Below are positions 7,184 to 14,497 of a stretch of 17,323 bases of DNA, piece by piece; positions within the stretch are counted from its first letter, which is position 1; every line of letters begins with the position of its first letter. Made by a program: the position numbers and the translations under genes. The notes below the pieces were generated by a model. That model was not told the origin of the DNA. It saw only the letters and a list, made by a program, of their open reading frames with translations, and searched no databases. Source of the DNA: JAKOVR01 sp031415655 (GTDB lineage: Bacteria; Actinomycetota; Acidimicrobiia; Acidimicrobiales; Acidimicrobilacustridaceae); assembly GCA_031415655.1 (NCBI GenBank), contig JANOSD010000013.1, forward strand, positions 1 through 17,323, written 5' to 3'.

Positions 7184-7960
7184 TCAAGCGTGGACGGTGT
7201 TGGTCGGTGTTCGTTCGGCGCGGATCCAGCCGTTCCAGCCCCGCTCTTGCAGGATCGATCGCAGCCGTGTGACGAGTGGGGACGCATTGTCGGCGCTTGT
7301 CTCGAGCAGGTCGAGGAACTGGTTGTCGAGCCCGAGATCGCCCGTCTCGCCGGCCTCGACTGCCCGAACCATCAGGTGCTCCATACAGTCGGCGAGTTCG
7401 ACGAGGCGCGGGTCATCGACCGACCAGTCCAGCGCGCTACTCAGGAGCTGGTAGAGCCTGACCGCCACGGGGTCGTCGAGTTCGACGTGTTTGTCCGCGA
7501 TAACCGAGTCGATCTGGTCGGGCACTTGGGCGACAATCATGATCCACGCGTTGCTCTCGAGCTCGATGTAGCGCTCGTCGATGCCAATGCTGCGCAACCG
7601 TTCGAGGTAGCCAACCACGCTGGGCGGGAGCGCCGGGTGGTCACCGGCGGCGAGCTGGGCCAGCCGCTGGCGGAGCCGCTGCAGCCGGCGGATTTCGGCG
7701 CGCAGGTCTTTGTCGATCTTCTCGATGCCGTCGGTAAACGCTTCGGGGCTGGCGTCGAGGAGTTCCTGGACCCGGGTGAGGGGCGCTCCGGCCGCGGCCA
7801 GGGTGTTGATTCGGATCAGCTGCACCACCGCCTCGGCGTCGTAGATCCGGTAGCCGGACTGGTTGCGCCCCGGCTCTGCTAGCAGCCCGATGTGGTGGTA
7901 GTGGCGTACCGCCCGCACCGTAACCCCGGCGTAAGCCGCAAGCTGACTGATGGTGAGCAT
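7184..7960 (-). CDS. MerR family transcriptional regulator of the adjacent ABC transporter
   Basis: The 258-residue protein starts at ATG 7960 with MLTISQLAAYAGVTVRAVRH then YHHIGLLAEPGRNQSGYRIY, a textbook MerR N-terminal winged helix, followed by AVVQLIRINTLAAAGAPLTR and a dimerisation coiled coil (about 85-125, ALDxxI-type heptads). The long C-terminal domain (about 130-258) is helical, resembling TipA/BltR-like effector domains; no cysteine cluster for metal binding is seen, so an organic ligand is more likely. It is the third gene of the operon, 14 bases after the permease stop. The frame is open far upstream to 8902, but that part is antisense shadow of the transporter genes. The palindrome at 9692-9712 is its probable operator. 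Confidence 0.9.
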   Translation of the reverse strand: MLTISQLAAYAGVTVRAVRHYHHIGLLAEPGRNQSGYRIYDAEAVVQLIRINTLAAAGAPLTRVQELLDASPEAFTDGIEKIDKDLRAEIRRLQRLRQRLAQLAAGDHPALPPSVVGYLERLRSIGIDERYIELESNAWIMIVAQVPDQIDSVIADKHVELDDPVAVRLYQLLSSALDWSVDDPRLVELADCMEHLMVRAVEAGETGDLGLDNQFLDLLETSADNASPLVTRLRSILQERGWNGWIRAERTPTNTVHA

Positions 7961-7974
7961 GGCTTCAGCCTGTC

Positions 7975-8739
7975 TCACGGGAACCTCCGGCGGTAGACGG
8001 CCATGGCGGCGACGTAGGCCACGACGAGGATTGCAATGCACCATCCAAGCGCAATCCAGATGTCGTTGCCGAGGGGCTGCCCTGCGAACAGGGCGCGGAT
8101 CGTGTCCACGATTGATGTCACGGGCTGGTGTTCGGCGATCCACCGCACGGGGCCGGGCATGCCCTGGGTGGGCACAAACGCCGAGCTGATGAACGGCAGG
8201 AAGATCAGCGGATAGGCGAACACCGCCGCTCCCTCGGCCGTCTTGGCGGACAGGCCAGGGATCACGGCCACCCAGGTGAGGGCCAGGGTGAACAGCAGCA
8301 CAATGCCGGTCACGGTAAGCCATGCCAGGGGCCCGGCGCTCGAACGAAAACCCATGACGATCGCGACACCGACGACCACCGCGAGCGAGATCATGGTGGC
8401 GACCAACGACGTCAGCACGTGGGCCCACAGCAGGCCCGAGCGTGCGATTGGCATCGACTGGAAACGAGAGAAGATCCCGTCCTTCATATCGGTGAAGAGA
8501 CGAATCGCGGTGTAGGAGATCCCCGACGCGATCGTGATGAGCAGGATCCCGGGGAGCATGTAGTCGATGTAGTTGACCGAGCCGGTTTGGATAGCGCTGC
8601 CGAAGACGTAGACGAACAACAGCATCATGGCGATCGGCGTGACCGCCGTCGTGATGATGGTGTCGATGCTGCGGGTGACGTGGCGCAGGGTCCGGCCGGT
8701 GAGCACGGCCGTGTCGTCGAAGAAGTGCGCGGTCATCAT
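7975..8739 (-). CDS. ABC-2 type transporter permease (DrrB-like)
   Basis: The 254-residue membrane protein has about six hydrophobic segments: around 30-50 (TIITTAVTPIAMMLLFVYVF), 60-80, 105-130 (VLTSLVATMISLAVVVGVAI), 140-160, 170-195 and 225-245. The segment SVNYIDYMLPGILLITIASG followed by MKDGIFSRFQSMPIARSG is the conserved cytoplasmic loop that couples DrrB/ABC-2 exporters to their ATPase. Together with the upstream ATPase it would form a plasma-membrane exporter of a drug, antibiotic or lipid-like molecule; the substrate cannot be read from sequence. ATG 8739 overlaps the ATPase stop by four bases (ATGA), so translation is coupled. A second ATG follows directly and could be used instead. 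Confidence 0.9.
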   Translation of the reverse strand: MMTAHFFDDTAVLTGRTLRHVTRSIDTIITTAVTPIAMMLLFVYVFGSAIQTGSVNYIDYMLPGILLITIASGISYTAIRLFTDMKDGIFSRFQSMPIARSGLLWAHVLTSLVATMISLAVVVGVAIVMGFRSSAGPLAWLTVTGIVLLFTLALTWVAVIPGLSAKTAEGAAVFAYPLIFLPFISSAFVPTQGMPGPVRWIAEHQPVTSIVDTIRALFAGQPLGNDIWIALGWCIAILVVAYVAAMAVYRRRFP

Positions 8740-9542
8740 GATCTCTTTGTTGTTCGTGTGGCGTCATCGGTTTCGTGGCTGTTGCCGACGACGGCGAGGA
8801 AGATCTCCTCGAGGGTCGGCTGCTTCTCGACGTACTCGGCCTGGGAGGGTGGAAGGAGTTCGCGCAGATCGGCCAGTGTTCCGTTGGCGATGATCCGGCC
8901 ATCGTGGAGGATCGCGATCCGGTCGGCGAGGTGCTCGGCCTCTTCGAGGTGCTGCGTCGTCAGCAGCACGGTCGTGCCACTCCCAGCGAGGCGCTTCACC
9001 GTCGCCCACACCTCGAGCCGCGCCTCGGGGTCCAGGCCAGTCGTGGGCTCATCGAGGAAGATCACCGGCGGTTCCCCGATGAGGCTCATCGCAATGTCGA
9101 GGCGGCGCCGCATTCCACCCGAGTACTCCGACACCCGGCGCTCGCTGGCGTCGGTGAGCGAGAATCGATCCAGCAGGCCATCCGCGATCACGCCCGGGTT
9201 GGCGAGATGACGCAGCCTGGCGATCAACACAAGGTTCTCGCGCCCGCTGAGGATCTCGTCGACTGCAGCAAACTGCCCCGTCAGACTGATGCACTCACGT
9301 ACCTGTGCCGGTTGCGTGGCGACATCGAAGCCGTGGACCGTGATGGTTCCTGCGTCGGCCTTCAGCAGCGTCGCGAGGATGTTCACGATTGTCGTCTTTC
9401 CGGACCCGTTCGAGCCGAGCAGCGCGAAGACGCAGCCTCGCGACACTTCGAAGTCCACACCTCGCAAAACACCGAGTTCCCCGAACGACTTCTCGAGACC
9501 CTCCACACTGATCGCCAGAGTGGCGTTCGGTGCATCCGTCAC
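8736..9542 (-). CDS. ABC transporter ATP-binding protein (DrrA-like exporter subunit)
   Basis: The 268-residue protein has all the ABC motifs: Walker A GSNGSGKT (43-50), Q-loop Gln90 in SLTGQFAAVDEILSGRENL, signature YSGGM (140-144), Walker B VIFLDEP (160-166) with catalytic Glu165, D-loop TGLD, and the switch His in TTQHLEEAEHLADRI. The GQFAAVDExLSGRENL phrase and the C-terminal PTLEEIFLAVVG are typical of the DrrA/daunorubicin-resistance group, which power ABC-2 permeases. GTG 9542 is the best start: a GGGGGG purine stretch lies about 8 bases upstream and homology begins soon after. The frame stays open to 9755, but that part is not protein-like. It is the first gene of a three-gene operon with the permease and MerR regulator. 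Confidence 0.93.
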   Translation of the reverse strand: MTDAPNATLAISVEGLEKSFGELGVLRGVDFEVSRGCVFALLGSNGSGKTTIVNILATLLKADAGTITVHGFDVATQPAQVRECISLTGQFAAVDEILSGRENLVLIARLRHLANPGVIADGLLDRFSLTDASERRVSEYSGGMRRRLDIAMSLIGEPPVIFLDEPTTGLDPEARLEVWATVKRLAGSGTTVLLTTQHLEEAEHLADRIAILHDGRIIANGTLADLRELLPPSQAEYVEKQPTLEEIFLAVVGNSHETDDATRTTKRS

Positions 9543-9680
9543 GAGAGGCCCCCCGAATTCGATATCTGCAGGCCCGACTGAGGCTTGCCGCCACCGTGGC
9601 TGACGTCTTGTTCCCGAGATGTGGTCATTCGCATCCTTGGCGGAGAGTGGTCCCGGCCGGTCGCCGGGAAGCTGTTGCCC

Positions 9681-9712
9681 AGCATGAAGGGTTGACCTTG
9701 CGTCAAGGTCAA
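9681..9712 (-). promoter_or_regulatory. MerR-type operator/promoter of the efflux operon
   Basis: A perfect palindrome at 9692-9712 has 9-base arms TTGACCTTG and CAAGGTCAA around CGT. On the minus strand its first hexamer TTGACC is a near-consensus -35 box, and a CATGCT at 9686-9681 could be the -10, giving a 20-base spacer filled by the dyad. Overlong spacers occupied by the operator are the hallmark of MerR-controlled promoters, where the regulator untwists DNA to allow transcription. It lies about 140 bases upstream of the ATPase start, and the only MerR gene in the window is in this operon, so autoregulation is the natural reading. The -10 is weak. Confidence 0.7.
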
Positions 9713-9897
9713 GCTCGCATGCGCGGCCGTGCCACGACCTTGGCGACTCGCTCAACCCCGTGTCCTGCGAGAGGGGCTCTTGCCGCCCACCCCGGCATCG
9801 GCGGTCGAAGGCGGTAGCCGGCAGCCACTCACGGGCAAGGAATCGGAACCTCAGCGCGCCCGGTTGAGACCGCGCCCGCCGTTAGGAGCGCTGCTCG
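9713..9897. other. Intergenic region upstream of the efflux promoter
   Basis: I see no gene here, on either strand, beyond unconvincing arginine-rich frames. It separates the efflux promoter from the end of the next minus-strand gene. Confidence 0.4.
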
Positions 9898-10247
9898 CTA
9901 GCGCGCCCACAGCTCGGTGTCATCGAGGGCAGCGACGCGCTCGAAGATGGTTGTGAAGAAGATGGTCCCTGGGCGGAACGCGACGATCGATGACCCCGCC
10001 TCGCCGTGAGCGGCAAGCGAGCTTTTCATCGGTCGGGCGTCGTCGGTTGGGTTGGCCAGCACGCTGTTGACCGCGCCGCGGTACTCGCCCGAGAGACATA
10101 ACTGTACGACGTCCGAGGTTCCGGCGAGGGCGTCGTTGAACAAGGGTCGTCGTGGGCAACGGTGATGCCGGACTCCACCGAGCGCGATCCGTCGAGGAGG
10201 ACGTACAAGGTCGGATGGCCGACTCGACCGGCCCACTCGATGGCCAC
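9898..10247 (-). pseudogene. Unrecognised small gene with a one-base frameshift
   Basis: From a GTG at 10247 the frame reads VAIEWAGRVGHPTLYVLLDG then SRSVESGITVAHDDP and degenerates. In the next frame, from the same point, PLFNDALAGTSDVVQLCLSG follows and runs to a stop at 9898 (…FFTTIFERVAALDDTELWAR). Adding one C to the CCC run at 10144-10146 (GGG on the plus strand) joins the halves into a compact protein of about 115 residues with alternating strands and helices, containing PMKSSLAAHGEAGSSIVAFR. I do not recognise the family. The joint at a short homopolymer means a sequencing error is as likely as a real mutation. The next gene on this strand lies about 330 bases upstream. Confidence 0.5.
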
Positions 10248-10574
10248 CCAACCGCAAGGGGCGCGGCCGGCGGGCTCAAGGCTAAGCCTTACAGACCTGG
10301 TCTGCTCCCATTAGGCAAGGACACAGCACCGAAGGCCCCCTTGCTGCTTGGCGGCGAGGACGAGGACGCCGCATGGCGGGATGTCCAGGGTGCATCCGGG
10401 GCGAACATGACTTCCCGGACACCCACGAAGACGCGTCGCTTGCTGCTCGGTCAGCGATGAACGAACGAGGTGCCCCATGATGCGCTCTTTGGCGTACCCG
10501 GATCGACGACAGAAATGGTCCCCTTCGAGCCAAGCGCCGACTGGTTCGATCGCTGCTGGATTCCCGACCTGCAG
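10248..10574. other. 327-base stretch without a supported gene
   Basis: Short open frames exist on both strands, but none has recognisable domains or a good start. A strong hairpin or promoter was not found. It separates the DUF4386-DUF2505 gene group from the unknown gene ending at 9898. Confidence 0.35.
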
Positions 10575-10756
10575 TTACGCAACGAGCCCAGCGAAGTTGG
10601 GCGGGAAGGCACGCGCGCTCATCTTCCAGTATTCGCGGCAGACGGCATTCATCGCGTCGTACGCGCCCCGACCTCGTCCTGGAAGACCTCGCCAGCGCCG
10701 TAGTCGGCGACGCCCAACGACTGCTGTCCGGGGGCCATCATGGCTGGGTAGGTCAT
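10575..10756 (-). pseudogene. Small gene coupled to the DUF2505 gene, one-base frameshift
   Basis: An ATG at 10756 overlaps the TGA of the DUF2505 gene (ATGA), the pattern of translational coupling, and opens MTYPAMMAPGQQSLGVADYG then AGEVFQDEV. About position 10672 this frame hits unrelated residues and a stop, while the neighbouring frame supplies GAYDAMNAVCREYWKMSARA then FPPNFAGLVA to a stop at 10575. Restoring one base in the GGTCGGGGC stretch gives a protein of about 60 residues that is protein-like throughout. I know no family for it. The coupling suggests that it works with the DUF2505 protein. Whether the deletion is real or an assembly error in a G run cannot be told. Confidence 0.5.
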
Positions 10757-11268
10757 GGGCTGTTGGTCTGTGATCCGGCGTGTGCGGCGAGCCAGGAGTC
10801 ACCAGCGGCGAACTCCTGGTCGACTTGGCGCCGGGCATCGCCCCGTGCGAAGTCAGCGACCTTGCCGCCGATGATCGGGACTCTGATCTCGACCTCGACG
10901 TCGAGCCGGTAGTTCGTGCCTCCGTCACTCGGCTCGAGGGCAGCTTGGCCGGTGACGTCGATCGGGACGCCCACGGTTTCACCCGTCCAGTTCGCGCGGT
11001 ATGTTCCGTCGCCGTTGTCCGTCCAGGTCTCGGTGGAGGTGACGGTGTTGGTGGGCGTGAAGATCCTGCGTGCGAACCTCGGTACGTCGAAGTCGACGAG
11101 GCGCTGGATTTTGATGCGGAACGTGTCGGCGTCGTGGTCGCATTCGAGAACTTCGATGTCGCGGTGGCCCATGCTGGCGAACTTTGCGGTGTGCGCGTCG
11201 GGGTTGGTGAACATTGCCCACACGGCTTCGTGTGGGGCGTTGAAGGTGTGCTCGGCGTGGTAGTTCAT
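10753..11268 (-). CDS. DUF2505 domain protein (SRPBCC/START-like fold)
   Basis: The 171-residue product starts at ATG 11268 with MNYHAEHTFNAPHEAVWAMF, the entry strand and helix of the SRPBCC fold, then RIKIQRLVDFDVPRFARRIF, a TVTSTETWTDNGDGTYRANW strand pair, GVPIDVTGQAALEPSDGGTN, and EIRVPIIGGKVADFARGDAR closing in the long C-terminal helix. This order matches the actinobacterial DUF2505 family, presumed to bind a hydrophobic ligand; no enzymatic residues are defined. Its frame is open upstream to 11871, but that is antisense of the membrane protein. It lies 59 bases after the DUF4386 gene on the same strand and overlaps a small downstream gene by ATGA. Confidence 0.85.
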   Translation of the reverse strand: MNYHAEHTFNAPHEAVWAMFTNPDAHTAKFASMGHRDIEVLECDHDADTFRIKIQRLVDFDVPRFARRIFTPTNTVTSTETWTDNGDGTYRANWTGETVGVPIDVTGQAALEPSDGGTNYRLDVEVEIRVPIIGGKVADFARGDARRQVDQEFAAGDSWLAAHAGSQTNSP

Positions 11269-11327
11269 CGCGTGTCCGTTCGGGTTGACTGGCGAGCGGT
11301 CGATCGAGGCTCGGATCGGGTGTCGGG

Positions 11328-12005
11328 TTATGACGCTGCGGGGATGTGTTTGCGCGTCGCGGTCGACGTTTCGGTGGTGACGCCGGGCGCGGGGATGGGT
11401 GGGCGCAGGATGAAGGCTATCGGGATGAGCCAGAGACACCAGGCGACGTAGCCGGCGAAGTTGGTGATGCTCAGGGCGCAGAGGCCGAGGGGGATGGCGA
11501 TGCCGGTGGCGATGAGCCCGGCTGATGCGTAGCCGAGATAGCTCATGCATCGAGGGGCGATGACCTGGGTGATGGCGATGACGACGAGGATGGTGAATGT
11601 CGCCGTGAGGGCGTAGCCGAGGGCCTTGCCGAGCCAGGTGTGCAGGAGTTCGAAGCGGTGCTGCGCGTCGGCGAGGTGTCCGGGGATCGGGGCGTTGTCG
11701 CTGATGTCGGGGATGAGGAGAACCCACCGGGACAAGCCGATGACCTGGACGGCGGCGGCGGCCACGCCGACCCCAGCGATCCACCGTCCGAGGCGGCCGC
11801 CGGCGAGGCACCTGAGGGGGCTGCCGACGTTGGCAAGCAGTGCGGGCCCAATTGCGAGTACGAGGAACCACGCGGAGATGGCGCCTTGGTTGGTCTGGAA
11901 GTGCGTGAGGATCTCGGCGGTGAGCTCTTTGCGGATCTTGGGGTAGTCAGAGATCGAGCGGAGAGCGGTGAAGCCGGCGATGGCCGGGGCGGCGGCGCCG
12001 GCCAT
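11328..12005 (-). CDS. DUF4386-like multi-pass membrane protein
   Basis: The 225-residue protein has a SDYPKIRKELTAEILTHFQT extracytoplasmic segment like the FDYPxIL...EIL motif of DUF4386 proteins. About five to six hydrophobic spans follow, including ISAWFLVLAIGPALLANV, WIAGVGVAAAAVQVIGLSRW, GYALTATFTILVVIAITQVI, GYASAGLIATGIAIPLGLCA and AGYVAWCLWLIPIAFIL. The SRWVLLIP and LLHTWLGKALG stretches also fit the family. ATG 12005 is the only usual start in frame; the ribosome site is weak. The function of the family is unknown; it is often found beside small-molecule resistance or stress genes. It is probably cotranscribed with the DUF2505 gene and lies 80 bases below a wrecked SDR gene. Confidence 0.75.
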   Translation of the reverse strand: MAGAAAPAIAGFTALRSISDYPKIRKELTAEILTHFQTNQGAISAWFLVLAIGPALLANVGSPLRCLAGGRLGRWIAGVGVAAAAVQVIGLSRWVLLIPDISDNAPIPGHLADAQHRFELLHTWLGKALGYALTATFTILVVIAITQVIAPRCMSYLGYASAGLIATGIAIPLGLCALSITNFAGYVAWCLWLIPIAFILRPPIPAPGVTTETSTATRKHIPAAS

Positions 12006-12085
12006 GCCCGCAGCAGCGAGTCGTTGGCTGGTGCGCGTGGTAGGGGTCCGTCCTTTGGTTGGCTTTGATGGCTTGGGGCGGCTGA

Positions 12086-12440
12086 TCAGGTGGAGCGAGT
12101 TGCGTCGCGGTGGGACGGCTTCGACGGCTTGTCGCGCTCGGCAGTGGATCGGTACCAGGCGAGGGTGGTGGCGAGCACGTCGTCGAGGGGTGTGCTGCGG
12201 TCCCCGAACGCGGCGCGGAACTTGGTGTCATCGACGACCCACCGGTCGGCGAACTGGTAAGGCGTGTGGAGGTCCCCGCTCATCGCCGGTTCGGTGCCGA
12301 GGGTGATGAGCCCAGTTGCGACGTCGGGGGCCTATGAGTAGCTGTGCAGGGTGTCGATGTCGCCCCTGACGTGGCGGTTCGTCCGCCGAGCGCGGTGGCG
12401 AAGACGGTCTCGCCCAGCGCTGAGCGGGTGGCCGGATTCC
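12086..12440 (-). pseudogene. NAD-dependent epimerase/dehydratase (SDR) remnant with internal deletion
   Basis: Pieces of one extended-SDR gene appear in order across frames. First comes ALGETVFATALGG (about 12425-12387), then after a frameshift VRGDIDTLHSYS, then an in-frame TAG at 12332-12334 where the family has Tyr (HSYSYxPDVA), then APDVATGLITLGTEPAMSGD. The next residues, LHTPYQFADRWVVDDTKFRA then AFGDRSTPLDDVLATTLAWY, belong to the extreme C-terminus of the family, so the intervening part is deleted. The N-terminal Rossmann motif is absent. What remains is a C-terminal fossil with a nonsense codon, a frameshift and a deletion. A start at 12283 could still make the last 65 residues. The right end meets a plus-strand pseudogene near 12440. 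Confidence 0.7.
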
Positions 12441-12449
12441 GTCGATGCT

Positions 12450-13008
12450 GATGTCCCCCGGACATTTGTCACGCCTGTCGTCATCGCGGCATTCGTTGAA
12501 ACGCGAGAATCATCGCTCCCTGAGGGTCGAGCGCGGGCGCTCAAGACATGGCTAGGGCTTCGGTATGACCGCCCAGCTGTACCAGAGCATCTCGTGGCCG
12601 CTACTCGCGAGGTTGCGAAACGGTGTGGTGCCAAGGGCGGCCGGGAGACTGCCCGATTTGCGCACGATGTCTTGATGTAGTTCAACGATGCGACCACGCC
12701 GCCCCAGGTCGCGGTGTACGCGATCATCACCGACGAGGCCTGACCCTCACGCGGTCAAGGCTTGGCTTGCGGAGGCGGCTACCCGGATCCGCTCCGACCT
12801 ATGTGTCGTCGCGCTCATCGAGGTCGCCCCTCGGTCCCAGACCTCGCTTGAGCTGATCGAGTCCAGTTACGCGGCGGACCTCAGCCTCCTGACGTGGCAC
12901 GACGAGGAACGGTTGATACCGAGTGACCATTGCTTACGGCCAAGCGCATGTTCGTTCGGTCCCACGCCACAAAGCGGTGGCCACGACGACACCGATGTCG
13001 AGGCTTAG
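12450..13008 (+). pseudogene. Unrecognised plus-strand gene with an amber codon and a frameshift
   Basis: The frame reads PRTFVTPVVIAAFVETRESS, ALKTWLGLRYDRPAVPEHLV, then RFAHDVLM and a TAG at 12678-12680. The same frame continues FNDATTPPQVAVYAIITDEA to a TGA at 12741. Dropping one base there gives DPHAVKAWLAEAATRIRSDL then CVVALIEVAPRS and on to a stop at 13008. All segments have consistent protein-like composition, so a single gene of about 185 or more residues is likely. I do not recognise the family. No start codon is available within the good region; its 5' end seems cut off where the SDR remnant begins. It converges with the dead integrase, their ends overlapping at 13005-13008. Confidence 0.5.
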
Positions 13009-13700
13009 CTGATCGGACGAGCGTCGTCCGTGCCGGTCGGACGGAGTTTGCGTTTCGCTTCGATCATACCGTTGAGGGCGTCGGCGATCTCGTGGTCGCG
13101 GTCCTGGGTGGCGTGCTGGTAGATCAGTGCAGCCCGCGAAGTCGACTGGCTGAACCTCGCCATGCGCTCCTTGGTGCTCGCTCCGGTCATCGCCGCAAGC
13201 GTGTTTCCTGGGTGCCTCAGATCGTGCGGCTTCATGCCCTCGATGTCGAGCACGTTCATCGCTCGACCCCACGCGGTGTATCAGCTCGCCCGGCGCAGCG
13301 GTTGGCCATCGGACCTGCAGAACACGAGGCCCTTCTTGCCCGGAGCAGCGAACTCGGCGAGGTGAGCCTCCAGCTCGGGCTTGAGCATCGCCGGGATAGC
13401 CACCGTGCGCACACCGGCATCGGACTTCGGCGAGCCGAGGATACGGTCCCGTCCTTCAACTCCTGGTATCGCTCGACCACCTTGATGCGGCCGTGGAGCA
13501 GGTCGACCCGCTCGCGGGTCATTGCCAGCATCTCGCCGAGGCGCAGTCCGACGAACGCGCTGACGAGCACCATCGCCCGGAATCTCGGCTCGATCGTCTC
13601 GGCGATATCGAACACCTGCGGGATCGAAGCGATCGGCCGCTCCGGCACCTTCTTCTGCCCGGCACCCTTGATCATGCACGGGTTTCGCACGAGCAGCGCA
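13005..13700 (-). pseudogene. Tyrosine recombinase/phage-type integrase, catalytic domain remnant
   Basis: The catalytic domain of a site-specific tyrosine recombinase is spread over two frames. NPCMIKGAG, AFVGLRLGEMLAMTRERVDL (catalytic Arg in GLRxGE) and VERYQELKDG come first. After a one-base loss near 13445, SPKSDAGVRTVAIP supplies the Lys strand. An in-frame TGA at 13281-13283 follows RRAS, and the same frame resumes with YTAWGRAMNVLDIEGMKPHD then LRHPGNTLAAMTGAS (HxLRH) and MARFSQSTSRAALIYQHATQ (nucleophile Tyr; the usual GHS is SQS). The N-terminal core-binding and arm-binding domains are not identifiable above about 13700. An ATG at 13259 opens the last 84 residues, too little to recombine DNA. 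The element it moved may have used the tRNA-Gly footprint at 16595-16642. Confidence 0.85.
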
Positions 13701-13939
13701 GCTGCTCCTCCCAGGCCGAGAGCGGGGCCGAGGAACGGTGGTCCGGCCTCGATGCGGAGTGCAGACGTCAAGCCCGGCTCGCCCAGTCGGTCGGCCCAAG
13801 AGGTGTTCCCGCTGTCGCTTGATCGGCGCATCACCTGGTAAGTCGTCCGGCCCAGGCTCGCTGTCGAGCTCCTTGACGCGGCCCACCGGCGCATGCCGAC
13901 GCGGGCCGGGGTCGAGATCCCGCCCGGTTGAGATGGGTG

Positions 13940-14497
13940 TCAGTCATGAGTTGCCAACCAGGCTGCGGCCATCGTGGGGAACGGATCCCGAAGCGCCGCT
14001 ATCAGTTCTTCGGCCGTGACTCGTCGCTTCGTTCGCTTGGCGACGAGCGTTCTGATGACCACGTCTATGTCGTCGGGCATCAGGTCCCAGAGGGGGACGG
14101 CGAAGTCGTCGGCGCTCATCGCCACGGGGTCTATGTTCCCGGCCTTCGTTTCGGCGCGCAGCCTTCGGTCGTTGGTAACGACGACGGATGCTTCGCCGGC
14201 GAGCGCAGGGGCGATCACGTGGCGATCCTTCGGATTGATGGCGTCGGGAACGTCGGCGAACGAATCAGAGTCAACGACGTTGTCCTCGACTGCTCGGCGC
14301 ATCTGGCCGACCCGCTGTCGCACGCTGACGGGGTCGAGGTGCGGGAAGTCGGCGATGAGATTTCGCTCGACCTCGATGATCACCTCCGTTTACACGACCG
14401 GTTCGTAGAGCCCGAGGTCGAACGCGGTCAGGAGGAAGTCGCAGCAGAGGATCGGGACGAGGACGTCGGCATCAAGAGCCGCAACGAGTCGCGGCAT
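13940..14497 (-). pseudogene. PIN-domain toxin interrupted by an in-frame ochre codon
   Basis: From ATG 14497 the frame reads MPRLVAALDADVLVPILCCD then FLLTAFDLGLYEPVV, the first strand and helix of a PIN RNase with its metal-binding Asp, then a TAA at 14390-14392 (codon 36). It continues without frame change as TEVIIEVERNLIADFPHLDP, INPKDRHVIAPALAGEASVV, VTNDRRL, to TGA at 13940. Changing the stop to TCA would give the family's VVSETVI. The total would be 185 residues, normal for HTH-paired PIN toxins that cut RNA. A start further in, such as GTG near 14383, would lack the first catalytic Asp. The ATG shares its A with the antitoxin's TGA (TGATG), so the pair was one operon. Confidence 0.8.

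Noticed and set aside
7961..8902. N-terminal extension of the MerR reading frame to 572 codons
   Set aside because: The extension is arginine/histidine-rich shadow of the permease and ATPase genes; the MerR domain starts exactly at ATG 7960.
8128..9210. Long plus-strand open frame of 360 codons
   Set aside because: It is antisense to the permease and ATPase genes, whose motifs are unambiguous.
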